Positions 8,368-16,864 of a stretch of 64,000 nucleotides of DNA are shown here, piece by piece. How positions within the stretch are numbered: the stretch's first letter is position 1; each line of letters opens with the position of its first letter. This DNA comes from Amylibacter marinus (lineage in GTDB: Bacteria; Pseudomonadota; Alphaproteobacteria; Rhodobacterales; Rhodobacteraceae), in NCBI RefSeq assembly GCF_030160015.1, contig NZ_BSNN01000002.1:682001-746000 (forward strand). Reading direction: 5' to 3'. The notes under the pieces are model-generated. The model was given only the letters and a program-made list of their open reading frames with translations. It was not told where the DNA came from and made no database searches. A program made the position numbers and the translations under genes.

Positions 8368-9069
8368 TTGGATATTTTTACCACAGCCCTAAGCCTGATC
8401 ACCAGCGCAGATGCGACGCTGTGGGGGATTGTCGGCCTGTCCTTTAAAATCAGCGGCGCGGCCACACTTTTGGCCGCACTGCTGGCAGTACCGCTGGGGG
8501 CGGCGCTGGCCATGGGGCGGTTTTGGGGGCGGCGGGGCATACTGGCCCTCTCGACGGCGCTTATGGCCCTGCCCCCCGTGGTGGTTGGACTGGCGATCTA
8601 TCTGTTGCTGTCGCGCGCAGGGCCCTTGGGGCACTGGGGGCTATTGTTCACGCCCAGCGCCATGATCATCGCCCAGACGGTTCTAATCTTCCCGATTATA
8701 CTGGCCCTAACCACCGAGGCCGTCACCCCCCTAGAGCAAAGCTACCGCCCACTGTTAGATTCTGTTGATGCGGGTTGGGTGTTTCGCCTGAAAACACTGA
8801 TCATCGATGCGCGTTTCGCAATTTTTACTGCCCTATTGGCGGGATTTGGACGCGCCATTGCCGAGGTGGGCGCGGTGATCATCGTGGGGGGCAATATTGC
8901 GGGGTTAACACGGGTTATGACCACCACAATTGCACTCGAAACCTCTAAAGGTAATCTGGAATTGGCCTTAGCGCTGGGGATTGTGCTGATCCTGATGGCC
9001 TTGGCGGTAAATGCGATAATTCATTTGCTAAAATCCGCAGGCGAAAAGAACCAAAGGGCGCAAAGATGA
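8368..9069 (+). CDS. tupB: Tungstate-type ABC transporter permease
   Basis: 233 residues if started at TTG 8368, which has AGAGGGA about eight bases upstream. The ATG at 8290 overlaps the divergent mrp start codon, leaves no promoter room and adds a non-hydrophobic 26-residue tail. Five to six membrane helices are present with the permease EAA-type loop EQSYRPLLDSVDAG...F..LIIDARFAIFTALLAGFGRAIAEVGAV. The family is the TupB permease of the tungstate importer, and the closely related molybdate/sulfate permeases are the alternatives. The stop overlaps the tupC start (ATGA). Confidence 0.85.
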   Translation: MDIFTTALSLITSADATLWGIVGLSFKISGAATLLAALLAVPLGAALAMGRFWGRRGILALSTALMALPPVVVGLAIYLLLSRAGPLGHWGLLFTPSAMIIAQTVLIFPIILALTTEAVTPLEQSYRPLLDSVDAGWVFRLKTLIIDARFAIFTALLAGFGRAIAEVGAVIIVGGNIAGLTRVMTTTIALETSKGNLELALALGIVLILMALAVNAIIHLLKSAGEKNQRAQR

Positions 9070-9764
9070 TCCTCTCACTCAAAACCGCAAGCTTTGCGGC
9101 GAATGGGAAAACCCTGCTGGGGCCGATTTCGCTGGATATCCCGATGGATGGCATCACAGTGGTTTTGGGGCCAAATGGTGCGGGTAAATCGCTGTTTCTG
9201 GAAATGTGCCATGGGTTAATCCCCCTCAGTATGGGCAGTCTGTGCTGGGATGGCATCCCGGCCAATCATGAAAAATCAAGCAGAGGCTATATTTTTCAGC
9301 ATCGAATTACCCTGCGCCAATCGGTTGCCCGCAATATTGCCCTACCTTTGCGCGCGGCCAAATGGCCAAAGGCCAAACAAATTGCCCGCACCAAAGAACT
9401 GTTGTCCCTTACACAGCTTAGTGCCAAGGCCGATGAACCAGCGGTTGTTCTATCCGGCGGCGAGGCCCAGCGCATGGCATTGGCGCGCGCCATGGCCCAC
9501 CACCCCAAAACAATTCTAATGGATGAACCCACCAGCAATCTAGATCCAAAGGCCACAGAAACCTTTGAAATGCTGATCCAAGACATTGCCGACAGTGGGG
9601 TGTCGTTTTTATGGGCGACCCACAATCTGGCACAGGCTAAACGCTTTGCCAAGCATGTGCTGTTTATCTCCGAGGGAAAAATTGTTGAATATGCCCCCGC
9701 AGATCAGTTTTTCAACACACCCATTCATCCCACTTGCCAAAATTTTTTAAGGCCACCTTTATGA
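9066..9764 (+). CDS. tupC: Tungstate-type ABC transporter ATP-binding protein
   Basis: 232 residues. The Walker A motif GPNGAGKSLFLE lies near residue 35, Q-loop IFQHRITLRQSV near 76, ABC signature LSGGEAQRMALARAMA near 131, Walker B ILMDEPTSNLD near 150 and the H-loop WATHNLAQAKRF near 182. It powers import by the TupB permease. It overlaps tupB by four bases at its start and tupA by four bases at its end. A molybdate role cannot be excluded from the ATPase alone. Confidence 0.88.
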   Translation: MILSLKTASFAANGKTLLGPISLDIPMDGITVVLGPNGAGKSLFLEMCHGLIPLSMGSLCWDGIPANHEKSSRGYIFQHRITLRQSVARNIALPLRAAKWPKAKQIARTKELLSLTQLSAKADEPAVVLSGGEAQRMALARAMAHHPKTILMDEPTSNLDPKATETFEMLIQDIADSGVSFLWATHNLAQAKRFAKHVLFISEGKIVEYAPADQFFNTPIHPTCQNFLRPPL

Positions 9765-10579
9765 AATCGCTGCTAACCTGCCTGTTGCTTCTTGCCACCC
9801 CCCTAAGCGCAGACAGCATAACCCTCGCCTCTACCACATCAACCCAGAATTCCGGGCTTTATGACTACCTTATCCCTCTGTTCACCAAGGATACGGGCAT
9901 CGAGGTCAAAGTGATCGCCGTTGGCACAGGCCAAGCCCTGCGCATTGCACGTAATGGCGATGCGGATGTGTTGATGGTACACCACCGCCCGTCAGAAGAC
10001 GCGTTTATGGCCCAAGGTTATGGCAGCGTTCGCTTTGATGTCATGTACAATGATTTCGTACTCGTCGGGCCACAAATGCCCCAAAAACCCAAGTCCTTGA
10101 CCCGCTTCCTTCAGATAATGGCTCAGGATCAAACGCATCTGTTTATCTCTCGCGGTGATGACAGTGGCACCCATAAAAAGGAACGCGAGCTTTGGGCCCA
10201 AGCGCTAGACACCCCCCCCAGTGGCACATGGTACCGCGAGATCGGCGCAGGTATGGGCGCGGCTCTGAACATGGCCGCATCTGAAAATGCCTATACGCTA
10301 TCGGATCGCGGCACTTGGCTATCTTTTGGCAACAAAGGCGATCTGGCCATTCGCTGGGCCGGTGATCCAGACCTGCGCAACCCCTATGGGTTGATATTGG
10401 TAAACCCAGACCGCTTCCCCCATATTAACGCACAGGCAGCGGCGGAATTTGCCAAATGGATTACCGCCCCCAGGGCACAGGCCGCTATCGAGGCCTTCCG
10501 TATCGAGGGCATGCAATTATTCTGCCCCCATACCCCGGTAAATGCCACCCAGAGCGCAAAAACATGTCCAGCGCAATGA
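9761..10579 (+). CDS. tupA: Tungstate-type substrate-binding protein
   Basis: 272 residues from the ATG at 9761, which overlaps the tupC stop as ATGA. Residues 1-17 are a Sec signal peptide (MKSLLTCLLLLATPLSA). The mature N-terminus TLASTTSTQNSGLYDYLIPLF, then GTGQALRIARNGDADVLMVHH and VMYNDFVLVGP, match the TupA hallmarks, where the TTST segment holds the oxyanion. It captures tungstate in the periplasm for TupBC, supplying tungsten or molybdenum enzymes. No cofactor or enzyme genes using the metal are in the window. Confidence 0.88.
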   Translation: MKSLLTCLLLLATPLSADSITLASTTSTQNSGLYDYLIPLFTKDTGIEVKVIAVGTGQALRIARNGDADVLMVHHRPSEDAFMAQGYGSVRFDVMYNDFVLVGPQMPQKPKSLTRFLQIMAQDQTHLFISRGDDSGTHKKERELWAQALDTPPSGTWYREIGAGMGAALNMAASENAYTLSDRGTWLSFGNKGDLAIRWAGDPDLRNPYGLILVNPDRFPHINAQAAAEFAKWITAPRAQAAIEAFRIEGMQLFCPHTPVNATQSAKTCPAQ

Positions 10580-10659
10580 AAGAGCTATGCGTAAAGCGCA
10601 TAACGGCTTTGCATTAATTAATCTTCTATTAACACATCAACCACCCTAAATATAACCCA

Positions 10660-10794
10660 AGAGAAACAAATCTCTGCGCCACTCCTCCTCCCGGCGCGAA
10701 ATTTGAACTGGCCAGCTTCCTCCTCCCTGAAGGTGGCCAAACAAGATAGACGGCGACACTTCATCCTCCTCCCTTGAAGTGTCGCCGTTTTAAT
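10660..10794 (+). ncRNA. Small RNA of three hairpins with CCTCCTCCC loops (CcsR/cuckoo-like)
   Basis: Three consecutive hairpins each present the same nonamer CCTCCTCCC in the loop. Hairpin 1: GCGCC/GGCGC at 10676-10697. Hairpin 2: TGGCCA plus CTTC against GAAG plus TGGCCA at 10709-10739. Hairpin 3: a perfect 13-bp stem, CGGCGACACTTCA against its complement, at 10751-10787, followed by TTTTAATT and so a terminator. A smaller AGAGA/TCTCT stem precedes them. The motif is that of the alphaproteobacterial CcsR/cuckoo (alpha-r14) RNAs, which mimic the anti-Shine-Dalgarno sequence and are stress-induced in Rhodobacter. The 424-bp gap between tupA and the next gene contains nothing else clear; no confident promoter was found. 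Confidence 0.82.
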
Positions 10795-11003
10795 TCCCCC
10801 CTCAAACACCGGCGATAAACCCCGCGCTTATTGCACCCCGTACAATACATCACTGTACTGTTGCTGCGTGCCTTTGCATGCACCAAATTAATGGCTAGAT
10901 GGCCAAGCTATGCATCAGGCGCATTTCGGCATTGCAGAACTATCTGTTTAACGTCCACCCCAAGGATCCTAATTATAAGGTACGAAACCAAGGAGCCTTA
11001 GAC

Positions 11004-11216
11004 ATGGCATATATCACACAGAACCACGCAACTCCCAGCGTATTCGCTGGTATCATCTCAGCATTCAACGCGCTCAAAGCGCGCTATGAAGCAAACCGTG
11101 TTTACGCGAAAACAGTGTCTGAGCTAAGCGCCCTGACAGCTCGCGATTTGGCTGATCTCAATATCAACCGTGCCGACATCCGTCGCATTGCACGAGAAGC
11201 CGCCTACGGCGCATAA
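11004..11216 (+). CDS. DUF1127 small protein beside the CCTCCTCCC RNA
   Basis: 70 residues from the ATG at 11004, with AAGGAG eight bases upstream; the frame is open further up but has no ribosome site there. The C-terminal DUF1127 core reads VSELSALTARDLADLNINRADIRRIAREAAYG, closer to the Rhodobacter CcaF1 type than the two DUF1127 proteins at 4.7-5.1 kb. In Rhodobacter sphaeroides a DUF1127 gene is co-transcribed with the CCUCCUCCC RNAs. Here the three-hairpin RNA lies 210 bases upstream and one further hairpin with a TCCTCCC loop follows directly, so the link seems kept with a changed order. Confidence 0.85.
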   Translation: MAYITQNHATPSVFAGIISAFNALKARYEANRVYAKTVSELSALTARDLADLNINRADIRRIAREAAYGA

Positions 11217-11232
11217 GACAGCCCATAACACG

Positions 11233-11269
11233 AAAAGGCGATGCATTCCTCCCATGCATCGCCTTTTTT
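11233..11269 (+). terminator. Terminator with a TCCTCCC loop after the DUF1127 gene
   Basis: AAAGGCGATGCAT pairs with ATGCATCGCCTTT around a seven-base loop TCCTCCC, followed by six T. The loop repeats the core of the nonamer exposed by the upstream RNA, so this 3' end could be both terminator and a released CCTCC-type RNA. On the minus strand it can also end the small gene at 11288. Confidence 0.88.
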
Positions 11270-11287
11270 GTATCTGCTGTTCCGATT

Positions 11288-11437
11288 TTATCGGCCAGTG
11301 GCATCCATCAATTTCTGCACCTCGTTGCGTGCATCGTCGGCGTTATCGTCAAAATCTCCTAAAATATTTGTATTCATCGCCGCCAAAACCATAATTAATG
11401 GCATCACGATCAATCCAGCAATCAGTACCTTGGTCAT
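11288..11437 (-). CDS. Small membrane protein, 49 residues
   Basis: An ATG at 11437 with GGAGAG seven bases upstream opens a frame of 49 codons. It encodes a hydrophobic helix (MTKVLIAGLIVMPLIMVLAA) followed by an acidic polar tail (LGDFDDNADDARNEVQKLMD). The strong ribosome site, single clear transmembrane segment and convergent terminator support a real gene. The function is not recognised. It is convergent with the DUF1127 gene. Confidence 0.6.
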   Translation of the reverse strand: MTKVLIAGLIVMPLIMVLAAMNTNILGDFDDNADDARNEVQKLMDATGR

Positions 11438-11626
11438 AACGCTCTCCTAAGCTCTATTGCGGCAAGTATACATCGGCCACTTATTTACACAAGTAATGCT
11501 ATGCGCGATACCGTGTTAATCCGATAGCACTGCCTGCACAGCATGTATCCTGATATCCTCAGATGCTTTCTGGATTGCCAAACCCCATTTCAGAAAATAG
11601 CGTATTGATCTGCAAAAGGATCACCC

Positions 11627-12781
11627 ATGCTGACAAATTCCGATATAACCCAGCTAACTCACCTACGCCGCAAATTGCACAAACACCCCGAAATATCGGG
11701 ACAAGAGGCCGAAACCGCCAAAACAATCATCGCAGAGCTGCACCCCCTAGGCCCAAACGAGATTATCTCGGGGTTGGGCGGGCATGGGGTGGCCGCCATA
11801 TTCGACAGCAAGATCCCCGGCCCTACGGTACTGTTTCGCGCAGAGTTGGATGCCCTGCCAATTCAGGAAATCTCTGCCAACCCTTGGAAATCCGAAATCG
11901 ACGGGGCCGGCCATCTATGTGGACACGATGGGCATATGATGTTCCTGATGGGGCTGGGGCGTATTCTATCGCGCACCCCCGTGCAAACTGGGCGTGTCGT
12001 CCTAATGTTCCAACCGGCCGAAGAAGATGGCAGTGGCGCACGCGCCGTGGTCTCAGACCCCGCCTTTGACAGAATTCGCCCTGATTGGGCCTTTGCCATT
12101 CATAATGAACCCGGTCGCCCATGGGGCTATGTCTCTACCCGGGCGGGCCTTATTAATTGCGCCTCATTAGGGCTGGGAATAAAACTTATCGGCAAAACCG
12201 CCCACGCCGCGGATCCACAGGATGGGGTATCTCCGGCACTGGCAATTGCAGAGTTGATCCCCGCCCTCTCAAGCCTTGGAATAGGGGGCGACTTAGGCGA
12301 TGATTTCCGTCTGGTAACCATTACGCATTGCCAAATCGGCGCACCCAGCTTTGGCATTGCGCCGGGGGATGGGGTTTTGTTCGCAACCCTGCGCACCCCA
12401 CACGACGATGCGATGGATAAAATCACTGAGCAGGCCCGTGCGTTGGCCGCCAAGAGCGCCGCCAAACATGGGTTAGCGGTGGAATTCGAAATTCATGATC
12501 ATTTCGCCGCGTCGATCAATGATGCCACGGCCACCCAAATTGCCTGTACAGCGCTAGATAAACTAGACATACCCAACGGTGACTTGGGGCTACCAATGCG
12601 CGCCTCAGAAGACTTTGGCGTTTTCGGCTGGGGCGCACGGGCGGCAATGCTGTGTTTGGGCCCTGGTGAAAATCATGCCGCACTGCACAATCCCGATTAT
12701 GATTTTCCAGATGACCTGATTCCCATCGGCACCAGAATTTTCGAACAAATTGCGCGCGACATTCTAGACGATCCAGACTAG
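11627..12781 (+). CDS. M20-family metal-dependent amidohydrolase
   Basis: 384 residues, the usual length for M20D amidohydrolases (hippurate/N-acyl-amino acid hydrolase, IAA-amide hydrolase type). The visible metal-site motifs are FRAELDALPIQE near residue 70 (where most members have RADMDALP), GHLCGHDGHMM near 97, and QPAEEDGSGARAVV near 130, which holds the catalytic Glu. The dimerisation/lid domain (GKTAHAA near 193) and the closing HNPDYDFPDDLI follow. It removes an acyl group from an amino acid or related amide in the cytosol; the substrate is unknown. AAAGGA precedes the ATG. Confidence 0.9.
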   Translation: MLTNSDITQLTHLRRKLHKHPEISGQEAETAKTIIAELHPLGPNEIISGLGGHGVAAIFDSKIPGPTVLFRAELDALPIQEISANPWKSEIDGAGHLCGHDGHMMFLMGLGRILSRTPVQTGRVVLMFQPAEEDGSGARAVVSDPAFDRIRPDWAFAIHNEPGRPWGYVSTRAGLINCASLGLGIKLIGKTAHAADPQDGVSPALAIAELIPALSSLGIGGDLGDDFRLVTITHCQIGAPSFGIAPGDGVLFATLRTPHDDAMDKITEQARALAAKSAAKHGLAVEFEIHDHFAASINDATATQIACTALDKLDIPNGDLGLPMRASEDFGVFGWGARAAMLCLGPGENHAALHNPDYDFPDDLIPIGTRIFEQIARDILDDPD

Positions 12782-12969
12782 CCTGATACACAGACAATCT
12801 AATCTATCCGAATAAAACCCTCTGGTAGGCGCATCGCCCACAAGAGATGTAATCAGACACCCGCTAATCACGAAGAAAACATCGACGCCTAGGTAATGAC
12901 CCTCGCGCTGTCAAAGAGTATTTTAATAGCCTAAACTATAAAACCACATTAGATGAAAAACGCATCTTT

Positions 12970-13236
12970 ATGTCCTTAAGCCAGAGATATAGCCTATCAA
13001 AAGATGAAACAACCTTAAGATTTGTAGCAACTCTTAGTTTACGTGGTGAAAGCCCTCCTGTTTTTATCAAACCAAGCGGTTTTATACATACACTATACTA
13101 CGATTTTCTCGATCCAAGCATAGAATACGTCTATGTTTCTTGGCTCCCTGACGGAACGATTTACCGAGTTTCTGTCGGGGGAACTCAAAGTGAAATTATT
13201 ATTCATAGAAAATCAAAACTATTTTTAGAAAGTTAA
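12970..13236 (+). CDS. Hypothetical protein in an AT-rich patch
   Basis: 88 residues, not recognised. It is beta-rich and has no signal peptide or membrane helix: a run of short strands such as GFIHTLYYDFLDPSIEYVYVSWLPDGTIYRVSVGGTQSEIIIH. The base composition and codon choice are visibly more AT-rich than both neighbours, no ribosome site is seen before the ATG, and the frame stays open upstream to 12868 without another good start, so it may be a 5'-truncated remnant. It lies between the M20 gene and tRNA-Leu. The rest of 12782-13351 shows only the short frame at 13241. Confidence 0.4.
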   Translation: MSLSQRYSLSKDETTLRFVATLSLRGESPPVFIKPSGFIHTLYYDFLDPSIEYVYVSWLPDGTIYRVSVGGTQSEIIIHRKSKLFLES

Positions 13237-13240
13237 AATC

Positions 13241-13333
13241 ATGGGAACAATAACGCTTGCCACCAATGCCATCGCCGCGACAAACTTAAATTTTTCATCA
13301 GATGTGAACGATGATTTTTATGTCAATGATTAG
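13241..13333 (+). CDS. Possible 30-codon gene fragment
   Basis: A frame starting with MGTITLATNAIAATNLNFSS and stopping after 30 residues, four bases after the 88-residue frame. Its opening looks like the N-terminus of a larger protein that has been cut short. It has a weak ribosome site and lies 18 bases from the 3' end of tRNA-Leu. Whether it is translated is doubtful. Confidence 0.2.
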   Translation: MGTITLATNAIAATNLNFSSDVNDDFYVND

Positions 13334-13351
13334 CCATATCGGGATTTTAAA

Positions 13352-13439
13352 TGGTGCGGCTGAGAAGACTCGAACTTCCACGGGTTTTACCCCACAGCGA
13401 CCTCAACGCTGCGCGTCTACCATTCCGCCACAGCCGCAC
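13352..13439 (-). tRNA. tRNA-Leu (anticodon GAG)
   Basis: 88 bases including an encoded CCA end. The acceptor arm pairs GTGCGGC with GCCGCAC. The anticodon stem-loop is CAGCG-TTGAGGT-CGCTG, giving GAG, which reads CUC/CUU leucine codons. A long variable arm (class II tRNA) and the T loop TTCGAGTC are present. Its 3' side faces the AT-rich patch, but no duplicated tRNA end was seen there. Confidence 0.95.
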
Positions 13440-13548
13440 TAAGGTATCTGGCGTATAGCCAAGCAATTTTGGGATGTGAAGGGGTGATTTTGCATTTGAT
13501 AGATTTCCCCCACTAGACCTACCCCACAGTTTATGAAATGACTGCAAA

Positions 13549-14205
13549 ATGCTGAACTGGACACATGCCCCCGATATCGTTGCCTACCCTGATGCGGTGG
13601 ATGCAATGGAAATCCATGTGGCCGATATGATCGCAGGCACGGCGGATGAAAAGGTCTGGTTACTAGAACACCCCCCCCTTTATACCGCAGGCACCAGCGC
13701 ACAGGCGCAGGACTTGGTTGCACCAGATCGTTTTGATGTCTTCACATCAAAGCGCGGTGGCCAATACACCTATCATGGTCCCGGTCAACGTATTGCCTAT
13801 ACGATGCTCGATCTGAACAAACGCGGCAAAGATGTGCGCAAATTTGTACAAAGCCTAGAGGATTGGGTCATCCTGACCTTGGCCGAGTTTGGCGTTCAGG
13901 GCGAGCGCCGCGCGGGCCGAGTAGGCGTATGGGTGGTGCGCCATGACAAGCCGCTTACTGCCCTTGGCACCCCGCGCGAAGATAAAATCGCCGCCATTGG
14001 GGTGCGCCTGCGCAAATGGATCAGCTTTCACGGTATTTCCATCAACGTAGAACCAGACCTAGAACATTACAGCGGCATTGTCCCCTGTGGCATAAATGAC
14101 CACGGCGTCACATCCTTGGTGGATCTGGGTTTGCCTGTCAGCATGACAGATGTAGATATGGCCCTGAAACAGTGCTTTACCAAAATCTTTGGGGATGAAA
14201 TTTGA
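13549..14205 (+). CDS. lipB: Octanoyl-[acyl-carrier-protein]-protein N-octanoyltransferase
   Basis: 218 residues. LipB moves octanoate from acyl carrier protein to lipoyl domains in the cytosol, the first step of endogenous lipoate attachment before LipA. The family motifs are present: [16 protein letters not shown] near residue 69, GRVGVWV near 123, the catalytic lysine in [13 protein letters not shown] near 146, and the catalytic cysteine in YSGIVPCGI near 183. The last bases overlap the TTG start of the next gene. Confidence 0.96.
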   Translation: MLNWTHAPDIVAYPDAVDAMEIHVADMIAGTADEKVWLLEHPPLYTAGTSAQAQDLVAPDRFDVFTSKRGGQYTYHGPGQRIAYTMLDLNKRGKDVRKFVQSLEDWVILTLAEFGVQGERRAGRVGVWVVRHDKPLTALGTPREDKIAAIGVRLRKWISFHGISINVEPDLEHYSGIVPCGINDHGVTSLVDLGLPVSMTDVDMALKQCFTKIFGDEI

Positions 14206-15791
14206 AACCGCCCAGAATTTTATACACCGGTCTTTATATTCTGGCCTTTGCGATATCCTTCATTGCGCTGGTGCTTAGCGCCACGTCCTATACATCGGCC
14301 CAAACCAGCGACGAAACCCACTATATCTACATTGCCTTTGGGGTGATCTTTGTCGCGCTGCTTGTTTTGCCAGGGCAGGATATTCCGCGCGGCATGACCA
14401 AATCCCTGTGGGTGCTTGCACTGTTTATCCTGCTGTCCATTCCCTTTGCGGTGTTGAAAAATGCGCTGGCAATCAATCGCATAGATGCGATTTTGATCTT
14501 TATGCGCGATCACGATCTGTCCGATGTCGCCAGCTTTGGCTGGGAAACGGTGTTTAAGCCCATCCGCACGTTTTTATTCCTTGGCTTCATCGCCTTTATC
14601 AGCGCCTATATCGTACAGCCCCGCAAAAAATATTTTAACGGTACCGTTCTTGGCTTGGTACTGCTGGGGGCTTGTACATCACCGCCAGTGAATTACCTGT
14701 GGGAAACCGCATTCCCATCAAAATTCAAATCCACCTTCGATCTAGCGGGCGAAATCGCAGGGCTGGATATCACAGCAAAGCCAGCGCATCAGCGCAATAT
14801 GGTAATCTTCTACCTAGAAAGCATCGAGCAAAGCTACAAAACCCTGCCCCAAACCGCCAAGGCCTATCAACCGCTGGCCGATTTTGCCGATCAAAACACC
14901 CAATTCAGCGAACAGTTACAGGTCACAGGGGCCGATATCACCATTGCAGGTATCCTTGCCTCGCATTGCGGCGTGCCCTTTCTGACCAAGGTATCAAATC
15001 GCTATCGCTTTAAACAGACATCCAAAACCGAAGTGGCAGAGTTTATGCCCAGCGTTTGGTGCCTTGGCGATCAACTACAGGCAGATGGCTATACGCTCTC
15101 TTATATGAATGGGGCCAGTTTGCAGAAATTCTCGAAAGGTGCCTTTCTGCGCAGCCACGGCTATACCCGCGTAATGGGGCGCGAAACGCTGGATGAACAA
15201 GGCGTTGATTACCGCAAAAACTACTTCGGTGCCGATGATGAATTCTTGTTTCAGGCGCTGAAAACCGAATACGAGACGCTTAACGCCGCCGGCAAACCCT
15301 TTGTTCTCTCTATGCTAACGACCGCCACCCACAGCCCTGATGGGTTTTTTGATGCCACCTGCATGCCAGAGGATGATGTGGTGTCAAATATCCCCAAGGG
15401 CATATCCTGTAGCGTTGCGCGCACCCTTGCGGCCATCGCGCATATGCGCGCCCTGCCCGGGGGCGATGATACGATCTTCGTGGTGCTCAGCGACCACCTG
15501 TCCTACAAAAATACGCTCTACCCAGATCTGGGGAATATGGGCGATCAGCGCCGCAATATGCTGACCATTGCCGACGGCACAGCCGCGCGCCGTATCGCCA
15601 AAACCGGCACACATCTGGATATTTACCCCACACTATTGGAAACACTAGGCTATCAATTGCGCGACCATCGCGCCAATATGGGTATTTCATTGTTTTCAGA
15701 CACCCCCACATTGATCGAACAACACGGCCAAGACAAAATAAACAAGCTGTTTCGCAACAATGCCGCCATGGCTGATTATTTGTGGCGCTAA
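14202..15791 (+). CDS. LTA-synthase/phosphoglycerol-transferase-like membrane sulfatase-fold protein
   Basis: 529 residues. Four to five N-terminal membrane helices (1-165) are followed by an extracytoplasmic alkaline phosphatase-superfamily domain. [13 protein letters not shown] near residue 200 holds the first metal-binding acidic residue. The nucleophile is the Thr or Ser in [19 protein letters not shown] near 245. THSPDGFF and [10 protein letters not shown] near 425 supply the remaining metal ligands. Such enzymes transfer phosphoglycerol or phosphoethanolamine to glycans or lipids (OpgB/LtaS group). The start is TTG at 14202, overlapping the lipB stop with GGGGA upstream, so it is coupled to lipB. 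The acceptor is unknown. Confidence 0.85.
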   Translation: MKPPRILYTGLYILAFAISFIALVLSATSYTSAQTSDETHYIYIAFGVIFVALLVLPGQDIPRGMTKSLWVLALFILLSIPFAVLKNALAINRIDAILIFMRDHDLSDVASFGWETVFKPIRTFLFLGFIAFISAYIVQPRKKYFNGTVLGLVLLGACTSPPVNYLWETAFPSKFKSTFDLAGEIAGLDITAKPAHQRNMVIFYLESIEQSYKTLPQTAKAYQPLADFADQNTQFSEQLQVTGADITIAGILASHCGVPFLTKVSNRYRFKQTSKTEVAEFMPSVWCLGDQLQADGYTLSYMNGASLQKFSKGAFLRSHGYTRVMGRETLDEQGVDYRKNYFGADDEFLFQALKTEYETLNAAGKPFVLSMLTTATHSPDGFFDATCMPEDDVVSNIPKGISCSVARTLAAIAHMRALPGGDDTIFVVLSDHLSYKNTLYPDLGNMGDQRRNMLTIADGTAARRIAKTGTHLDIYPTLLETLGYQLRDHRANMGISLFSDTPTLIEQHGQDKINKLFRNNAAMADYLWR

Positions 15792-15792
15792 G

Positions 15793-16431
15793 CTAGGGTA
15801 ACATTATCTGACAACATCCCGACAAGAGCTTGATCTCATTGCCCCCCACACCAAGCAAATCAATTTGCAACGCATAGACACGATCAGACATGCCATCATA
15901 ACAGGCCCGTTTCTCAAGCACCGCCCCCCAATTCGGCGAAGACAATCCATAGCGCAGGCTATGATTGGCTGATACGCTGTTTGATATCAAGGTCTCAACA
16001 GGCCGCTGCCCCTCGCTCATCGAAAACGTCACCTCAACACCATTGCTAAGCGACCAGTTCCAAAAGGGCTCTGTACCAAAACACGCAAGGTTCTGTGCGA
16101 TACCCGATGGCGACAGCACGGGCGTTTCTACAGGCGTTAGATATCTACGTGCCACCCATGCGCTGCGCTCGCCCATAATGACCCGCGCCCATGCACCGGA
16201 TGTATCCACGACCCCCACCTCGACAAATGTCCCTGCCGCCAGATCCCCGATGTCTTCTGATCGCGCATTCGGCTCTGCGCGCAAATTAAGATGATCCCCA
16301 GCGCTCAGCCCAGATACCTGCATAATAGTCGGCAAGGGAATGATTTGCTCGGCAGATACCGGCAACACGCCCATACACACCACCGCCGCCATCAGCTTGC
16401 GCCTAAGGGATTTATACATCTTTCGCTGCAT
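15793..16431 (-). CDS. Secreted SH3-domain protein
   Basis: 212 residues from the ATG at 16431, which has GGAG six bases before it; a longer frame lacks a ribosome site. After a positively charged N-terminus there is a signal peptide (LMAAVVCMGVLPVSA). A bacterial SH3 domain then follows (GDHLNLRAEPNARSEDIGDLAAGTFVEV...GAWARV..GERSAWVARRYL). The C-terminal half (FGTEPFWNWSLSNG..., four Cys) matches the COG3650-like module found after SH3 domains in Proteobacteria. It is probably periplasmic; its ligand is unknown. It converges on the sulfatase-fold gene with a one-base gap. Confidence 0.82.
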   Translation of the reverse strand: MQRKMYKSLRRKLMAAVVCMGVLPVSAEQIIPLPTIMQVSGLSAGDHLNLRAEPNARSEDIGDLAAGTFVEVGVVDTSGAWARVIMGERSAWVARRYLTPVETPVLSPSGIAQNLACFGTEPFWNWSLSNGVEVTFSMSEGQRPVETLISNSVSANHSLRYGLSSPNWGAVLEKRACYDGMSDRVYALQIDLLGVGGNEIKLLSGCCQIMLP

Positions 16432-16619
16432 TCTATGCTCCATCTGTATTACCAGCCGTCTCGGGCTAAATCGCCACACGATTGCGCCGCGCGGATAAAC
16501 GATTCATGGTATCGATTTTCTATGCTTCAACTCAGTTTTATTGTGATAACACATAGCGTTGCAATCAACTTTGTTTCAGAAAACACATACTGGCAAAATT
16601 CTAAAGCTGTGTCATGATT

Positions 16620-16739
16620 TCAATCCCTCATCGCAATTACGCCGGTTCGCAATACCGCACAGCACCAGCCGATTTTGCCCGCCGACCAATAAGCCAAAGC
16701 CACCAACACCGCCAAAACACCCCATTTGACCTGCGACAC
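16620..16739 (-). CDS. Possible 39-residue membrane peptide upstream of ctaD
   Basis: A GTG at 16739 with AAGGAG ten bases upstream opens a 39-codon frame with a hydrophobic helix (VKWGVLAVLVALAYWSAGKI) and two adjacent cysteines. It lies in the otherwise empty 433-bp gap before ctaD (16432-16864) and points away from it. The spacing of the ribosome site is long and no family is recognised, so this is a tentative call. Confidence 0.35.
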   Translation of the reverse strand: MSQVKWGVLAVLVALAYWSAGKIGWCCAVLRTGVIAMRD

Positions 16740-16864
16740 GCAGTCCGAACTCCTTATTTATGGCGTTGAAACAGTTGTTCCCTGAAACGAAAGCCGTTAA
16801 GACGGCGCTGGATACATGCGAACCTTCGGGATTCGCACAATAATGACGTGTCAGGAGAGAACAC

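Noticed and set aside
9761-10579. Molybdate or phosphate binding protein
   Set aside because: The N-terminal TTST.NSGL and the GTGQALRIARNGDADVLMVHH signatures fit TupA better than ModA or PstS, although the metal was not proven.
10586-10602. Small hairpin TATGCG/CGCATA after tupA as terminator
   Set aside because: The stem is only six base pairs and no T run follows, so it is not listed as a terminator.
13352-13439. att site of an integrated element at tRNA-Leu
   Set aside because: No integrase gene and no second copy of the tRNA 3' end were found within the AT-rich patch, so only a possible scar is reported.
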